From Catonia carolina (taxonomy: Eukaryota > Arthropoda > Insecta > Hemiptera > Achilidae): 64,000 nucleotides of DNA. The notes beneath the pieces are model-generated. The model saw only the letters and a list, made by a program, of their open reading frames with translations. It was not told the origin of the DNA and did no database searches. The DNA lies in NCBI GenBank assembly GCA_035578175.1, contig JAQMRL010000004.1:35852401-35916400 (forward strand), in the 5' to 3' direction. Shown piece by piece: positions 42,279-50,967 of this stretch. The stretch's first letter is position 1. Each line of letters starts with the position of its first letter. A program made the position numbers and the translations under genes.

Positions 42279-42603
42279 TTTATTGTTATTCCTGATTTGT
42301 GTACATTGTAATATTCAATTGAGAACAATAAGTAACGCCATGACCCAATGAGATGAGGATGATATGTTTGATGTACAAATGAGATGTAATCTTGTACGGA
42401 CCCAGGCCGACCATTCCTGAGAGAGTATGGTTAATTGAACCCCAATCATCAAAGTACACCGGTACCCACTGTCTAGTATTCAAACTCGTATAAAAGTAAC
42501 TACCTTTACTAGGATCTGAACCAGGAACCTTCATCTCCGAAAATCAGCTGTTGAACAGCTGATTCGGGGCGATGACTTTACCTCTAGACCAACCCGGTGG
42601 GAT
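42279..42603 (-). repeat. tRNA-derived SINE (family S), best-preserved copy
   Basis: Minus strand: head CCCACCGGGTTGGTCTAGAG with box A (TTGGTCTAGAGG), insert CAGCTGTTCAACAGCTG, box B (GGTTCAGATCC), then the body (ACCGGTGTACTTTGATGATT, GGTTCAATTAACCATACTCT, CAGGAATGGTCGGCCTGGG), and the 3' end TGTACACAAATCAGGAATAA followed by an A-rich tail. About 325 bp, flanked by the perfect 10-bp TSD AAATAAGCTT. It would depend on a LINE for movement. The partner LINE is not identified. Confidence 0.85.
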
Positions 42604-42613
42604 AAATAAGCTT
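42604..42613. repeat. Target-site duplication, right copy (SINE 42279-42603)
   Basis: AAATAAGCTT, identical to 42269-42278. Confidence 0.8.
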
Positions 42614-43317
42614 AACCGTAAAAAAGAATAATCAACTTTTATTATCAAAAATTAATTTATGATGAACAGTAAAATATTTGCCTGTTAAATTGCTAATAAT
42701 ATTTGCGTACGTCATTCATGGAACAAATCAACAAATTTTTTACGATATCACCGAGGATTCGAGTGCAGGATTAAACGTCAAACCTTTTTGTATTTTTTTT
42801 AATACTATATATTTTTCAAGTATGCTTAAATATTAGTTAAAAAATCATGGTTTATAAATATTGGTGTTGACGTGAATAAGCTGTCATTATATAACTCACG
42901 CATGAAACGATGAAAATATTATTTAGGAATTTTGTTCGTAAACCTACATGTTTTTTCTCTTGTATAAAAATATTTTAACATTTTGTTTTTGTCATGGTAA
43001 ATGTTTACAGAATGTGATATGAATTTATAACAATGTAAAACCCTACCTTAGGGAAATTTTACGCGTTGAAAAAATTTTAATGATTACATAACTGATCACG
43101 TTCATTAATATATTCGTATGTTTTATTATAATTCAATTAATGTATGGAACATAATTTTAATTACTTTTGAATATCATGATATCATTGTTCAATAATGTCT
43201 ACGTTTATTATAATTATTTTCGTATTATCTTTTTGAGTACGTCAATAATTATTTAAAAAATTCAAGTTAAAGAAATCGTTTCCATTCCAAATGAATAAGA
43301 GTAAATCACTTGAATTC
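42614..43317. other. Unassigned AT-rich stretch
   Basis: No feature recognised. Confidence 0.45.
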
Positions 43318-43515
43318 AGAGATTCAACGAACATTGTCAAATCCACATTTACCACACCATCCACAAAGGCGATTAAAAGATCCTAGAACAGGGATCTTAA
43401 AGGAAACAGCAACGAGTGTTTGTCATTGGCTGACTTCCTCAATCAACACGAAAACAGGACATTAATACGAACATCATAAATACTACTGGTTGTATCAGAG
43501 TTGTAGTTGTTACTA
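43318..43515 (+). mobile_element. Jockey-clade LINE 3' end, short remnant
   Basis: Reads KAIKRS, a stop, NRDLKG (RRLKRSWNRDL signature with damage), then a 3' UTR sharing the sense of the one at 59930-60085: AACAGGACAT..., ATAAATA, CAGAGTTGTAGTTGTTACTA followed by AATAAAAAG. Confidence 0.55.
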
Positions 43516-43985
43516 AATAAAAAGAAAATATCTGGTGTAAAACACTCACACAACATTTTCTTGCCAATGCACATAATTAACAATATAACCTACCATTAGT
43601 AATAAAACATTAGAAATAAATTAAAAATTAATCTCAATAAACATAACTTAATTTTATTCATGAGTGAAAGACGCAAAATAAAAAACAACCTCAGCTTGGC
43701 TTAACAATACAGAAAATTACTCTTTCACGTTAAACTAGGCTCTGTAGAGAAAAATGCTTTAATAAAAAAGTTGTAGATCATATAACTTCCTATGAATTTG
43801 ATTATAGTATACATTTTTGTCGTAAATTGCATATTAAGGCTGAAATCTTTAAAAATCACGTGCAAGAAAACCCACGAAAAGGTATAAATTTGTTTTTATA
43901 GAACTTCTTTGTAAACTACTTTTTTTCATTGTTGCGTGGCATTATTTGAATTTTTAGGCTAGCAAATGATCTGAAAAATTATAAT

Positions 43986-44001
43986 AGCTCTGAAAAGAGC
44001 T
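43986..44001 (-). promoter_or_regulatory. Histone-like stem-loop (possible)
   Basis: The minus strand reads AGCTCTTTTCAGAGCT: the histone 3' stem-loop with the outer G-C pair replaced by A-T, TTTC loop and perfect 6-bp stem. No histone coding sequence lies upstream on that strand, so it may be chance. Confidence 0.25.
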
Positions 44002-44180
44002 GTTAAAAACAAAAGCAAAATATAGCAGAACTCACAGTACACTATTCAACCACGTTGGAAAGTCTAAAGCGATGTGTCACTGCCAATGCGTTGGTATCCT
44101 TTAGTTCATTTAACTTACCCATCGCCAACTTGAAATAGTGCGAGATGTGAGAGGGATTGATATAGAAAAAGAGAGAGATA

Positions 44181-44210
44181 TATGCGTAGGGTAGTACTGC
44201 CCTACGCATA
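44181..44210. repeat. Short perfect hairpin
   Basis: TATGCGTAGGG (44181-44191) and its complement CCCTACGCATA (44200-44210) around an 8-nt loop. TATATCTACGCAT follows, giving a further partial copy. Confidence 0.8.
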
Positions 44211-44475
44211 ATATATCTACGCATTTTATATACACAGACGCATTGCTTACTGTATTCTCGTTCTTATTAACTTCACGTATTATCATCTTTATTTTAGACC
44301 TCCTATTTTACGGTCATAAATCAAAATATATGATTTTGGTTATTTTCTCTAAATCTACTCAAACAGACAATTCATTTGAGATTCATTTGAGCCCTCTTCA
44401 GGGAAAATCGATGAAGGTTTAGGTGGTTAAAAGCATATTGAAAAAAACTGCGCTATTAATATTTAGATAAGCCAA

Positions 44476-45094
44476 GAGAAACTAAAAATAACCAGAATAA
44501 AGAATGTTAAAAGTATCTTTTTCCATGAAATGAATAGAGTTAAATTAACATACAACGTACAAAATTATAACAACGTTAACGTCATTTTATTTAATGACTT
44601 ACAAATATACTAAAGGTTAAAACTAGAAAAAAAGTAGTTCATATACCATAAACTATAAAAGAATAATACAGTAATTAATTTAATATTTTAATGGCCTTAT
44701 TAAAAGTTATTCTATTATTAAGTTCAACCTAAATCTTATTTTAATAGGCCCTGTTTTAAGTTTTCCCTTTTTTACAATTGTTAGTTTCCACTACTACGAG
44801 TTTTATGTTTGTGTATATAACTATTGCGCGTGTGTTGTGTATAAAATGTATGCTCTTCGTTAATTTTTAGTAAACTTCCCTCAAGTTTTCTTGAAGAAGT
44901 TTCCCCTGCCTTTTTCCGCTATTATTTTCTTCTTCCGCTCTTGCCACGTGATTTTCTTTTCAACACAGCTCTCTCTATTCCTTCTTTAATTAGGGTTATT
45001 CCACTTGTTTGCGTACACTTCTATTTCATACTTTTCTCTTATATTTAATCAAAATTTTTCTATTCCTTCATTTTCTATTTTACTTTATCTTACT
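44476..45094. other. Unassigned AT-rich stretch
   Basis: No feature recognised. Confidence 0.45.
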
Positions 45095-45238
45095 ATTATA
45101 TGCTTAGGGAAGGAAAGTATTTCTTTCATGTCAATTTTTTTTAAATCGATTTTTCACCGGAAACACACTATTTTAGGCACTCTGAACCCAAAAAAATACA
45201 TCTCTTATTTTGACTATGCATACATCTCAACTGCCTTT
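45095..45238 (+). repeat. Repeat family H, left part of an interrupted copy
   Basis: TTAGGGAAGGAAAGTATTTC, ATCGATTTTTCACCGG, CACTCTGAACCCAAAAAAAT matches 60715-60815. A LINE begins at ~45240; the other end of a family-H copy is at 46655-46980, so the LINE probably split one copy. Confidence 0.55.
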
Positions 45239-45316
45239 TTTGTCATCAATCTCTTGATTGGTTTGATGCAGTTCTCCAAGCTGTTCTATCTTACGCAAGT
45301 CGATCGATCATATCTA

Positions 45317-46153
45317 CATATAGCCACTTCAGTCAGGAGTTTGCTTTTGTTTGCAACGAGGGGTAAAGGGGGGAAAGCATCAGTGTGCATGCGCGACTGC
45401 TTTAATTTCAGTACAATAAACAAAACAACTTATACTATACTCAGAGCATATACAATATATCGCGGAACCATATAAGTTAACTGTATGAAGATAACTGTTT
45501 TTACCATAAACATAAATGTCGGTTTCTCGAAAGCGTGGTCGAACTATTCACAGTGCTGAACGAAATCTAATATGCAATGTAATAAAATGTTGTGAAGGTG
45601 AAGCTAAACAAAAATTCCTATCCGTGGCTCTTAACAAAAGTTGTGAGCGAGCGGCTAACTATTGTAATGTTTCTCCTTCCACAATTCGAAAAATACATAA
45701 GGAAATTAAAGAGGTGAAGAAACTATTCTTCAACAGTTTTGTTGACAAAACAGTTTTGTTGATTTAAATCAAGGAAACAGTTAAATAGATACTAAAAAGA
45801 CTGATAGTGAAGACGGCGGTGACACGATAGTAAAGATAGAGATTCATTCGTAGAAAATTTTGTTCCAATGAAATAAGGTAGGTGGTAGCCTAATTACAGT
45901 AACTCAAACATTTCTATTTATGCAATTAAGCTTCAGGCAATATTACAAGTCACATTTATTTCTTATAAGGTTTATGAAGAAAGCATTTTCTCGAAATAAA
46001 CCACAGCTTACAAAATGTACGTAGTAACTGCACGGTAGTGAAATATATACTTGGAGTAGTGTCTCACTGTTGAGGTTGGCAGCACTGTCAATTATTCACT
46101 TTCCTTCCTCACAGCGTATCATCCATACGCAAAAGGCAATCTCATGACTTAAT
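45317..46153. mobile_element. Insertion of unknown class encoding an HTH protein
   Basis: About 837 bp absent from the two related LINE copies. It is flanked by TATCTA at 45311-45316 and 46154-46159 (possible short TSD). It includes one convincing small ORF (45516-45767, plus strand). No terminal inverted repeats were found. It may be a truncated DNA transposon, a processed fragment, or a captured exon. Confidence 0.55.
45516..45767 (+). CDS. Small helix-turn-helix protein, probably truncated transposase N-terminus
   Basis: 83 codons with a genuine ATG. The N-terminus is basic (MSVSRKRGRTIHSAERNLIC), then NVIKCCEGEAKQKFL, and a helix-turn-helix-like block ERAANYCNVSPSTIRKIHKE (~residues 48-67) followed by a lysine-rich helix. 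Such RAAxYxxVSxxTIxxIxKE blocks are DNA-binding modules at the start of DDE transposases and some insect transposon-derived proteins. The catalytic domain is absent: the frame stops soon after, and the downstream DNA (to 46153) shows no DDE motifs. It sits inside an insertion in a LINE. Codons show no obvious decay, but function is unproven. Confidence 0.5.
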   Translation: MSVSRKRGRTIHSAERNLICNVIKCCEGEAKQKFLSVALNKSCERAANYCNVSPSTIRKIHKEIKEVKKLFFNSFVDKTVLLI

Positions 46154-46654
46154 TATCTATACCTGTAACACCCTAAATCTTTTTTAATTTGCTTTATATA
46201 TTCTTACATTTGCCTCCCTTAACAATTCCCTCAATATTACCCTCCATTATTGATAGACCAATACCTGGATGCCTTAAGATATCCCCCATTAGCCTATCCC
46301 TTCTTCTCTTAAGATGTTTCCATATACTTCTTTTTTCATCCACTCGCCGAAGAACCTCTAAATTACTTATTTTGTCCGTACACATAATCTTTAACATTTT
46401 TCTATAACACCGCAATTCAAAAGCTTCTATCCTCTTCCTTTCTTCAGCCCCTATCACCCACGTTTCACTTCCGTATAATGCTATACTCCAAACATAGTGT
46501 TTAAAAAAATTTTCAACAGTCCTATTATGAGTAAAAGCGTATTTAATCAAAGTATAAAATTACAAAGAATAAAATTGAGATCATACGTCTATTATTTTCT
46601 ACTGTGTGTTTCTACAGAGTTTGTATTAACGTCAGTTAGTGAGTTTATATATTT

Positions 46655-46980
46655 TTCTCATTATAATCGGTGAAAAATATTTTTGAGTTTGTAGCCTTAG
46701 TATCTTTTGTACAAGAATACTTACATATAACTCAGTTTATGGACAAAACTACAAGATTTATTTCAAGCGATTTTTTTACGCATCCTAGTTTAGCGTCAAT
46801 TAGTGAATTTCGTATCTTTAAGTCCTACAGAGGTTGAAATTCATTTTGCGTAATTCACTCATAAATAATGTTAACTTGTTTTTTATTTTCCAATGCTTAC
46901 TCATGATTAAACATGGGTTATATGTTTAATTATTTACAGTGAAAGAGAAAGTCATGTGGGGGTTTCACACTAGATTTTTT
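46655..46980 (+). repeat. Repeat family H, right part of an interrupted copy
   Basis: CTAGTTTAGCGTCAATTAG, GAGGTTGAAATTCATTTTG, CGTAATTCACTCAT, then GAAAGAGAAAGTCATGTGGG and TTTCACACTAGATTTTT: the offset terminus of family H. Confidence 0.65.
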
Positions 46981-47339
46981 TTATTTTCCTTATAACTTCT
47001 ACATTCATTTGTTTACTTCTTACAGTATTGAAAAAATCAATGAAAACTGTACTTTCTAAAAACCGACTTGTTCAAGAATTTTTCGTTGTTTATAACGTCA
47101 AATATAATTCAAGTATTAAAGTATATTTTTACTTTAATTAAATATAATATTATTTAGTATTTAATATTAAATATAAAAGTAGGTCGGAGGATATGCAGGG
47201 TCGAAGTCACGTATGCGCATGCGTAGCCCAGCGCTCACAGCAATTGGTTTGGCCTTTACTTGGGTATATTCTACAGAATGCCATGTTTAATGATAATTTC
47301 TATTGCATTTTTTCATCTTTAGGCATGTTCGAAAATACA
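46981..47339. other. Unassigned stretch upstream of the jockey element
   Basis: Includes a GC-richer patch at 47186-47260 (CGTATGCGCATGCGTAGCCC) that might be jockey 5' UTR. No ORF1 is visible. Confidence 0.4.
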
Positions 47340-47362
47340 ATTAACAAAAAAATAAGAGATGG

Positions 47363-47488
47363 ATGACAGAAGAAATTAAGATTTCTACGTGGAATGTTAG
47401 AGGAATTGCTAATAAGAAAATAGAACTAGTACCTTGCTTCAGTTATAAAATTCTTCTTAAATTTATACAAAATTTACAGGGCAGATAG
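47363..47488 (+). pseudogene. Jockey ORF2 start (endonuclease N-terminus), cut by a deletion
   Basis: ATG at 47363, reading MTEEIKISTWNVRGIANKKI, ELVP: the conserved first strand of jockey endonucleases with the catalytic Asn in TWNVRG. After ELVP the frame runs into unrelated residues and a TAG at 47486. The normally following ~40-60 residues with the catalytic Glu (QETWL-type motif) are missing, and the rest of the endonuclease continues in another frame from ~47429. So a deletion of about that size, with frameshift, inactivates the protein start. Confidence 0.75.
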
Positions 47489-47636
47489 ACCAGATGATAG
47501 AGGATATGGAGGTGCTGCTGTTTTAATTCGGTCTTCTATTCAACACAACGAATATCCTCTTCAACATCCTACGGAATCGTTTCAGGCTGTAGCTGTCACT
47601 TTAAAGTTAAAAAAATTTGACATAAACCTAGCGGCA

Positions 47637-49994
47637 GTGTATTGCCCTCCACGATTCTCTTTGAAATGTGAAAACTTCACTGAATTCTTCTCTTCCCTTG
47701 GTCAACGTTTCTTGTCTGGTGGAGATTACAACTCAAAGCATGTACAGTGGGGATCAAGGATTATCAATCCACGAGGCCGAGCACTACTAAAGGCTATCCT
47801 CGAGAACCACCTTGATATTCATTCCACTGGAACACCTACATACTGGCCTTCAGCAAATAGTAAATTACCTGACCTTCTCGACTTCTTTATTTCAAAAGGC
47901 GTTTCTCATCTCCACTCTTCAATTTCGCCCTTAGATGATTTGTCGTTCGATCACTCGCCGGTTTTACTTGTTCTTTCTGACCAACCTACGGAAATTCCCA
48001 TTAAACCTTCTTTAACAGCTGGAGTTATGAACTGGGATATGTTTCGAGAATCACTTCAACCTTCACTCAACTTACATCTCCCGTTAAAAAATTCAGTTGA
48101 CGTAGAATCTGCGGTTGAGCACTTCACGACGATGATACAAGTTGCAGCATGGAACTCCTCGACTCCCCTTCAACATAAGGTGGAGAGAAAACATTGCTAT
48201 CCACATTACATAAGAAAATTAATTGCTGAGAAGAGGCAAGCTAGAAGACAATGGCAAAACTCAAGACTACCTACTGATAAAACACGACTCAATCAACTTA
48301 CGAATACCTTGAAATCTATCATACGTACAGTGAAAAATGAAAATCTAGAAAATCGTGTTAGGAACCTGAATACGAAAGATGGAAGTCTATGGAAAGAAAC
48401 CGGTAAACTCCTACGCTATACTCCTCACTGCCCTCCTCTTCGGAAACTGGACAACACATGGGCAAAATCTGACAATGAAAAAGCCATCCTATTTGCTGAA
48501 CACTTGGAAAAGACGTTCCAACCACATGGTGATACTTTACCAGCTTTTACAAAATTAATAGAAGATAAAGTATCTTCACCTTTACAGTTGTGTCTACCTC
48601 CACTCAATTTTACTGACCAAGAAATAAAGACTGCAATTACTCAATTGCCACTAAAAAAATCTCCTGGATATGATTTGATAACGGCTGAAGTACTACGTGA
48701 ACTGCCACAAGCAGGAATAACTATAATTACGCAAATTTTTAATGCTATTTTGCGGACCACCCACTTTCCTATACAGTGGAAATTTTCACAAGTTATCATG
48801 TTTCATAAAGAAAATAAACCAATCCACGAACCATCTTCTTACAGGCCCATCAGTTTACTTTCAACAGTTTCAAAATTATTCGAAAAACTTTTACTCCCAA
48901 GACTGCTTATATTTGTAGAAGACCAAGCTATAATCCCTAATCATCAATTTGGGTTCCGTCGACGGCACAGCACAATTCATCAACTACACAGAATCGTTGA
49001 TCAAATTGCCTCTGGCTTTAAACAAAAAAAATATGTAAGTGCCGTCTTCTTTGATGTTTGCGCAGCGTTTGATAAAGTTTGGCATCAAGGTCTGCGATAT
49101 AAATTAAGAAAATTCTTGCCAGATGCCTATTTCTTAATCATCAGCTCCTTTTTAACGGACAGATTTTTTCAAGTAAAACATAACACGGCTCTGTCTGACT
49201 ACAAACAAATCGTCGCTGGTGTTCCACAAGGATCAATCTTGTCGCCACTGCTTTACAGCATCTATACATCAGATCTACCTGCATCTGCTAACACCACCTT
49301 AGCGACTTATGCTGACGATACAGTCATCCTTTCTTCTGATGTAAAGCCAGAAGCAGCAAGTAATAATTTACAAAGTCACATTAACTTTTTAAATTATTGG
49401 TTAAAAATCTGGAGGATCCAATTCAATGCTTCAAAATCAGTGCATGTCACCTTTTCTCTCCGGAAAGGCGAATGTCCTCAACTATTCCTCGACAATAAAC
49501 CGATACCACAACGACAAAAAGTTAAATACCTTGGACTTCACTTTGACAAGAGACTCACCTGGGCGACTCATATAAAAACCAAAAGACTGACTTTGAACTC
49601 CAAATTGAAAGAACTATTTCGACTTCTTGGACGCCGCTCTTCACTGACTCTAAAATCTAAACTATTACTATACAAAGTTTATCTCAAACCAATATGGACC
49701 TATGGACTACAAATTTATGGCACAGCTAAACCGAGCAATCTACAAAAATTACAAGCCTTTCAGTCAAAATGCCTACGTTTAATCACCTGCGCACCTTTTT
49801 ATGTCAACAACAAAATTCTACATGACGACCTTAATATTCCGTTCATAAGTGAAGTAGTTAAGTCCAGCTACAGTATTTTTCACAGAAAATTGCATGATCA
49901 CCCCAACGAATTAATCACCAAACTATCGGATGCATCACTACCAGGAAATCCGCAGCGCAGGTTGAAACGTCAATGGGCCAGAGATCTTCTATAA
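47637..49994 (+). CDS. Jockey ORF2: endonuclease remainder and reverse transcriptase (start lost)
   Basis: 785 residues counted from a GTG at 47637, but this codon is internal. The frame is open from ~47429 and reads upstream RADRPDDRGYGGAAVLIRSS and NEYPLQHPTESFQAVAV. Endonuclease blocks: AVYCPPRFSLK, FLSGGDYNSKHVQWGS (catalytic Asp/Asn), PDLLDFFISKGV, FDHSPVLL (SDH-type motif as FDH). RT: SPGYDLITAEVL, YRPISLLSTVSKLFEKLLLP, FFDVCAAFDKVWH (block A), GVPQGSILSPLLYSIY (block B), YADD at residues 558-561, VKYLGLHFDKRLTW, LKPIWTYGLQIYGTAKPS, and the terminal RRLKRQWARDLL. All RT catalytic residues are present. It lacks a proper start because of the endonuclease deletion, so it is probably inactive in cis. 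Confidence 0.85.
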   Translation: MYCPPRFSLKCENFTEFFSSLGQRFLSGGDYNSKHVQWGSRIINPRGRALLKAILENHLDIHSTGTPTYWPSANSKLPDLLDFFISKGVSHLHSSISPLDDLSFDHSPVLLVLSDQPTEIPIKPSLTAGVMNWDMFRESLQPSLNLHLPLKNSVDVESAVEHFTTMIQVAAWNSSTPLQHKVERKHCYPHYIRKLIAEKRQARRQWQNSRLPTDKTRLNQLTNTLKSIIRTVKNENLENRVRNLNTKDGSLWKETGKLLRYTPHCPPLRKLDNTWAKSDNEKAILFAEHLEKTFQPHGDTLPAFTKLIEDKVSSPLQLCLPPLNFTDQEIKTAITQLPLKKSPGYDLITAEVLRELPQAGITIITQIFNAILRTTHFPIQWKFSQVIMFHKENKPIHEPSSYRPISLLSTVSKLFEKLLLPRLLIFVEDQAIIPNHQFGFRRRHSTIHQLHRIVDQIASGFKQKKYVSAVFFDVCAAFDKVWHQGLRYKLRKFLPDAYFLIISSFLTDRFFQVKHNTALSDYKQIVAGVPQGSILSPLLYSIYTSDLPASANTTLATYADDTVILSSDVKPEAASNNLQSHINFLNYWLKIWRIQFNASKSVHVTFSLRKGECPQLFLDNKPIPQRQKVKYLGLHFDKRLTWATHIKTKRLTLNSKLKELFRLLGRRSSLTLKSKLLLYKVYLKPIWTYGLQIYGTAKPSNLQKLQAFQSKCLRLITCAPFYVNNKILHDDLNIPFISEVVKSSYSIFHRKLHDHPNELITKLSDASLPGNPQRRLKRQWARDLL

Positions 49995-50227
49995 AGTGAT
50001 TTATTTTATTTTTCTTTCTTCTTTTTTTTCTTATGTTGTTATTTATCATTCATGTATCATGAACTTTATTTCATAGAACATATACCAATGGGTATCACTG
50101 TTCTTTTTCATTTATTTATTTTTATTTATTTTTTTTTTATTTTTTTTTCCTTGTCATCCTTTGTTTACTGTCATCTAATTTGCTCGTTGTATCGTAGTAT
50201 ATAGTTGCAAATAAAGTTATTAAAGTT

Positions 50228-50248
50228 AAAAAAAAAAAAAAAAAAAAA
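50228..50248 (+). repeat. Poly(A) tail of jockey element
   Basis: Uninterrupted A run immediately after AATAAAGTTATTAAAGTT at the end of the 3' UTR. Confidence 0.9.
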
Positions 50249-50384
50249 TTATTAAGTTATTATTTCTCAAATTCTAGTTTACTAATTTTCATTTTCGGAC
50301 TTTTTGGAGAATTACGTAAGTAACCACTTTAAAAATATGTAAAAATTGTTTAAATCTAACTCTTTATTTAAGAACAAACAGAAT

Positions 50385-50967
50385 ATCCATTTAAAATACA
50401 TTGGGACAGATTTACGTTTTAAATATATACAGTCTTATTCACCATAAATCTCCTCTTCCAATTACTCAGAAACTTAACTGTTACAAGGTACTTCTTCGTC
50501 CTATTTGGACCTATGGTTCTGTGATCTACGGATCAGCTAAAGTATCTAACATAAAACGTATTCAGACATTCCAGAACAAAACTTTACGCATCATCACAGG
50601 CTGTCCAACATACGTTAGTAACAAAACATTACATAGAGACCTTAACATTGAAACGGTGGACGAAACAATAAAGAAACTATACAGACGTTTTCATAGCAAA
50701 CTACACTATCACACAAATCCACAAATTCAGTTATTGTCCGCTCCTCACCTACCACACAACCCACTTAGAAGACTGAAAAGGCAATGGAATAGAGACCTTT
50801 TGTGAATCGTCCTGAGGGGTTGCCGCTGGGCGACTACCTCACACAAGTGACATCAAGACATTTATATAAAACTATTGACATTATAACTGCTGGTTGTGTT
50901 AACTTCTTACACAGTTGTAGTTTATTTTCTTAAATAAAGTCAAAAAAAAAAAAAAAAAAAAAAAAAA
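50385..50967 (+). mobile_element. 5'-truncated jockey-clade LINE with poly(A) tail
   Basis: Starts in HLKYIGTDLRFK (the KYLGLxxDxRLxW block), then an in-frame ORF of ~134 codons (50401-50805): HHKSPLPITQKLNCYKVLLR, PIWTYGSVIYGSAKVSNIKR, IQTFQNKTLRIITGCPTYVS, NKTLHRDLNIETVDETIKKL, and LRRLKRQWNRDLL. The 3' UTR has GGTTGCCGCTGGGCGACTAC and AATAAAG before an A run at 50942-50967. The first codon counted is TTG, so no native start. A different subfamily from the element just upstream (3' UTRs unrelated). The clean A run suggests a recent insertion. Confidence 0.85.

Larger units (their letters stand above)
43524..44475 (-). repeat. Repeat family H, diverged copy
   Basis: Starts ATCTGGTGTAAAACACTCAC, then TTTCTTGCCAATGCAC, matching the offset terminus. 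The block ACGCAAAATAAAAAACAACC and CTAGGCTCTGTAGAG also match. The far end AAGCCAAGAGAAACTAAAA at ~44460 resembles the other terminus. The interior 43870-44400 has diverged or been replaced. The length (~950 bp) fits one element. Confidence 0.55.
45240..46555 (-). mobile_element. Family-L LINE remnant, itself split by an insertion
   Basis: The 3' terminal 75 bp (GTCATCAATCTCTTGATTGG through CTTACGCAAGTCG) lie at 45240-45316 and the rest resumes at 46154. Minus-strand translation of 46154-46550: KHYVWSIALYGSETWVIGAE, ERKRIEAFELRCYRKMLKIM, CTDKISNLEVLRRVDEKRSI, KHLKRRRDRLMGDILRHPGI, GLSIMEGNIEG. Comparison with 12963 and 23448 shows that only the insert at 45317-46153 separates the parts. 5'-truncated within the RT C-terminal domain. 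Confidence 0.8.
47340..50248 (+). mobile_element. Jockey-clade LINE, near-complete ORF2, poly(A) tail
   Basis: Carries a start of an APE endonuclease (47363), a deletion within it, the rest of endonuclease and a full reverse transcriptase to 49994, ~230 bp of pyrimidine-rich 3' UTR with AATAAAG near 50211, and an uninterrupted A run at ~50228-50248. No ORF1 (gag-like) is present, so the copy is 5'-truncated or ORF1-less. The intact RT frame and long poly(A) suggest recent arrival. No target-site duplication could be matched, partly because the 5' boundary is unclear. Confidence 0.85.

Noticed and set aside
45005..45475. 156-codon ORF
   Set aside because: Crosses a family-H fragment, a LINE 3' end in antisense and the border of an insertion, so it cannot be a real gene.
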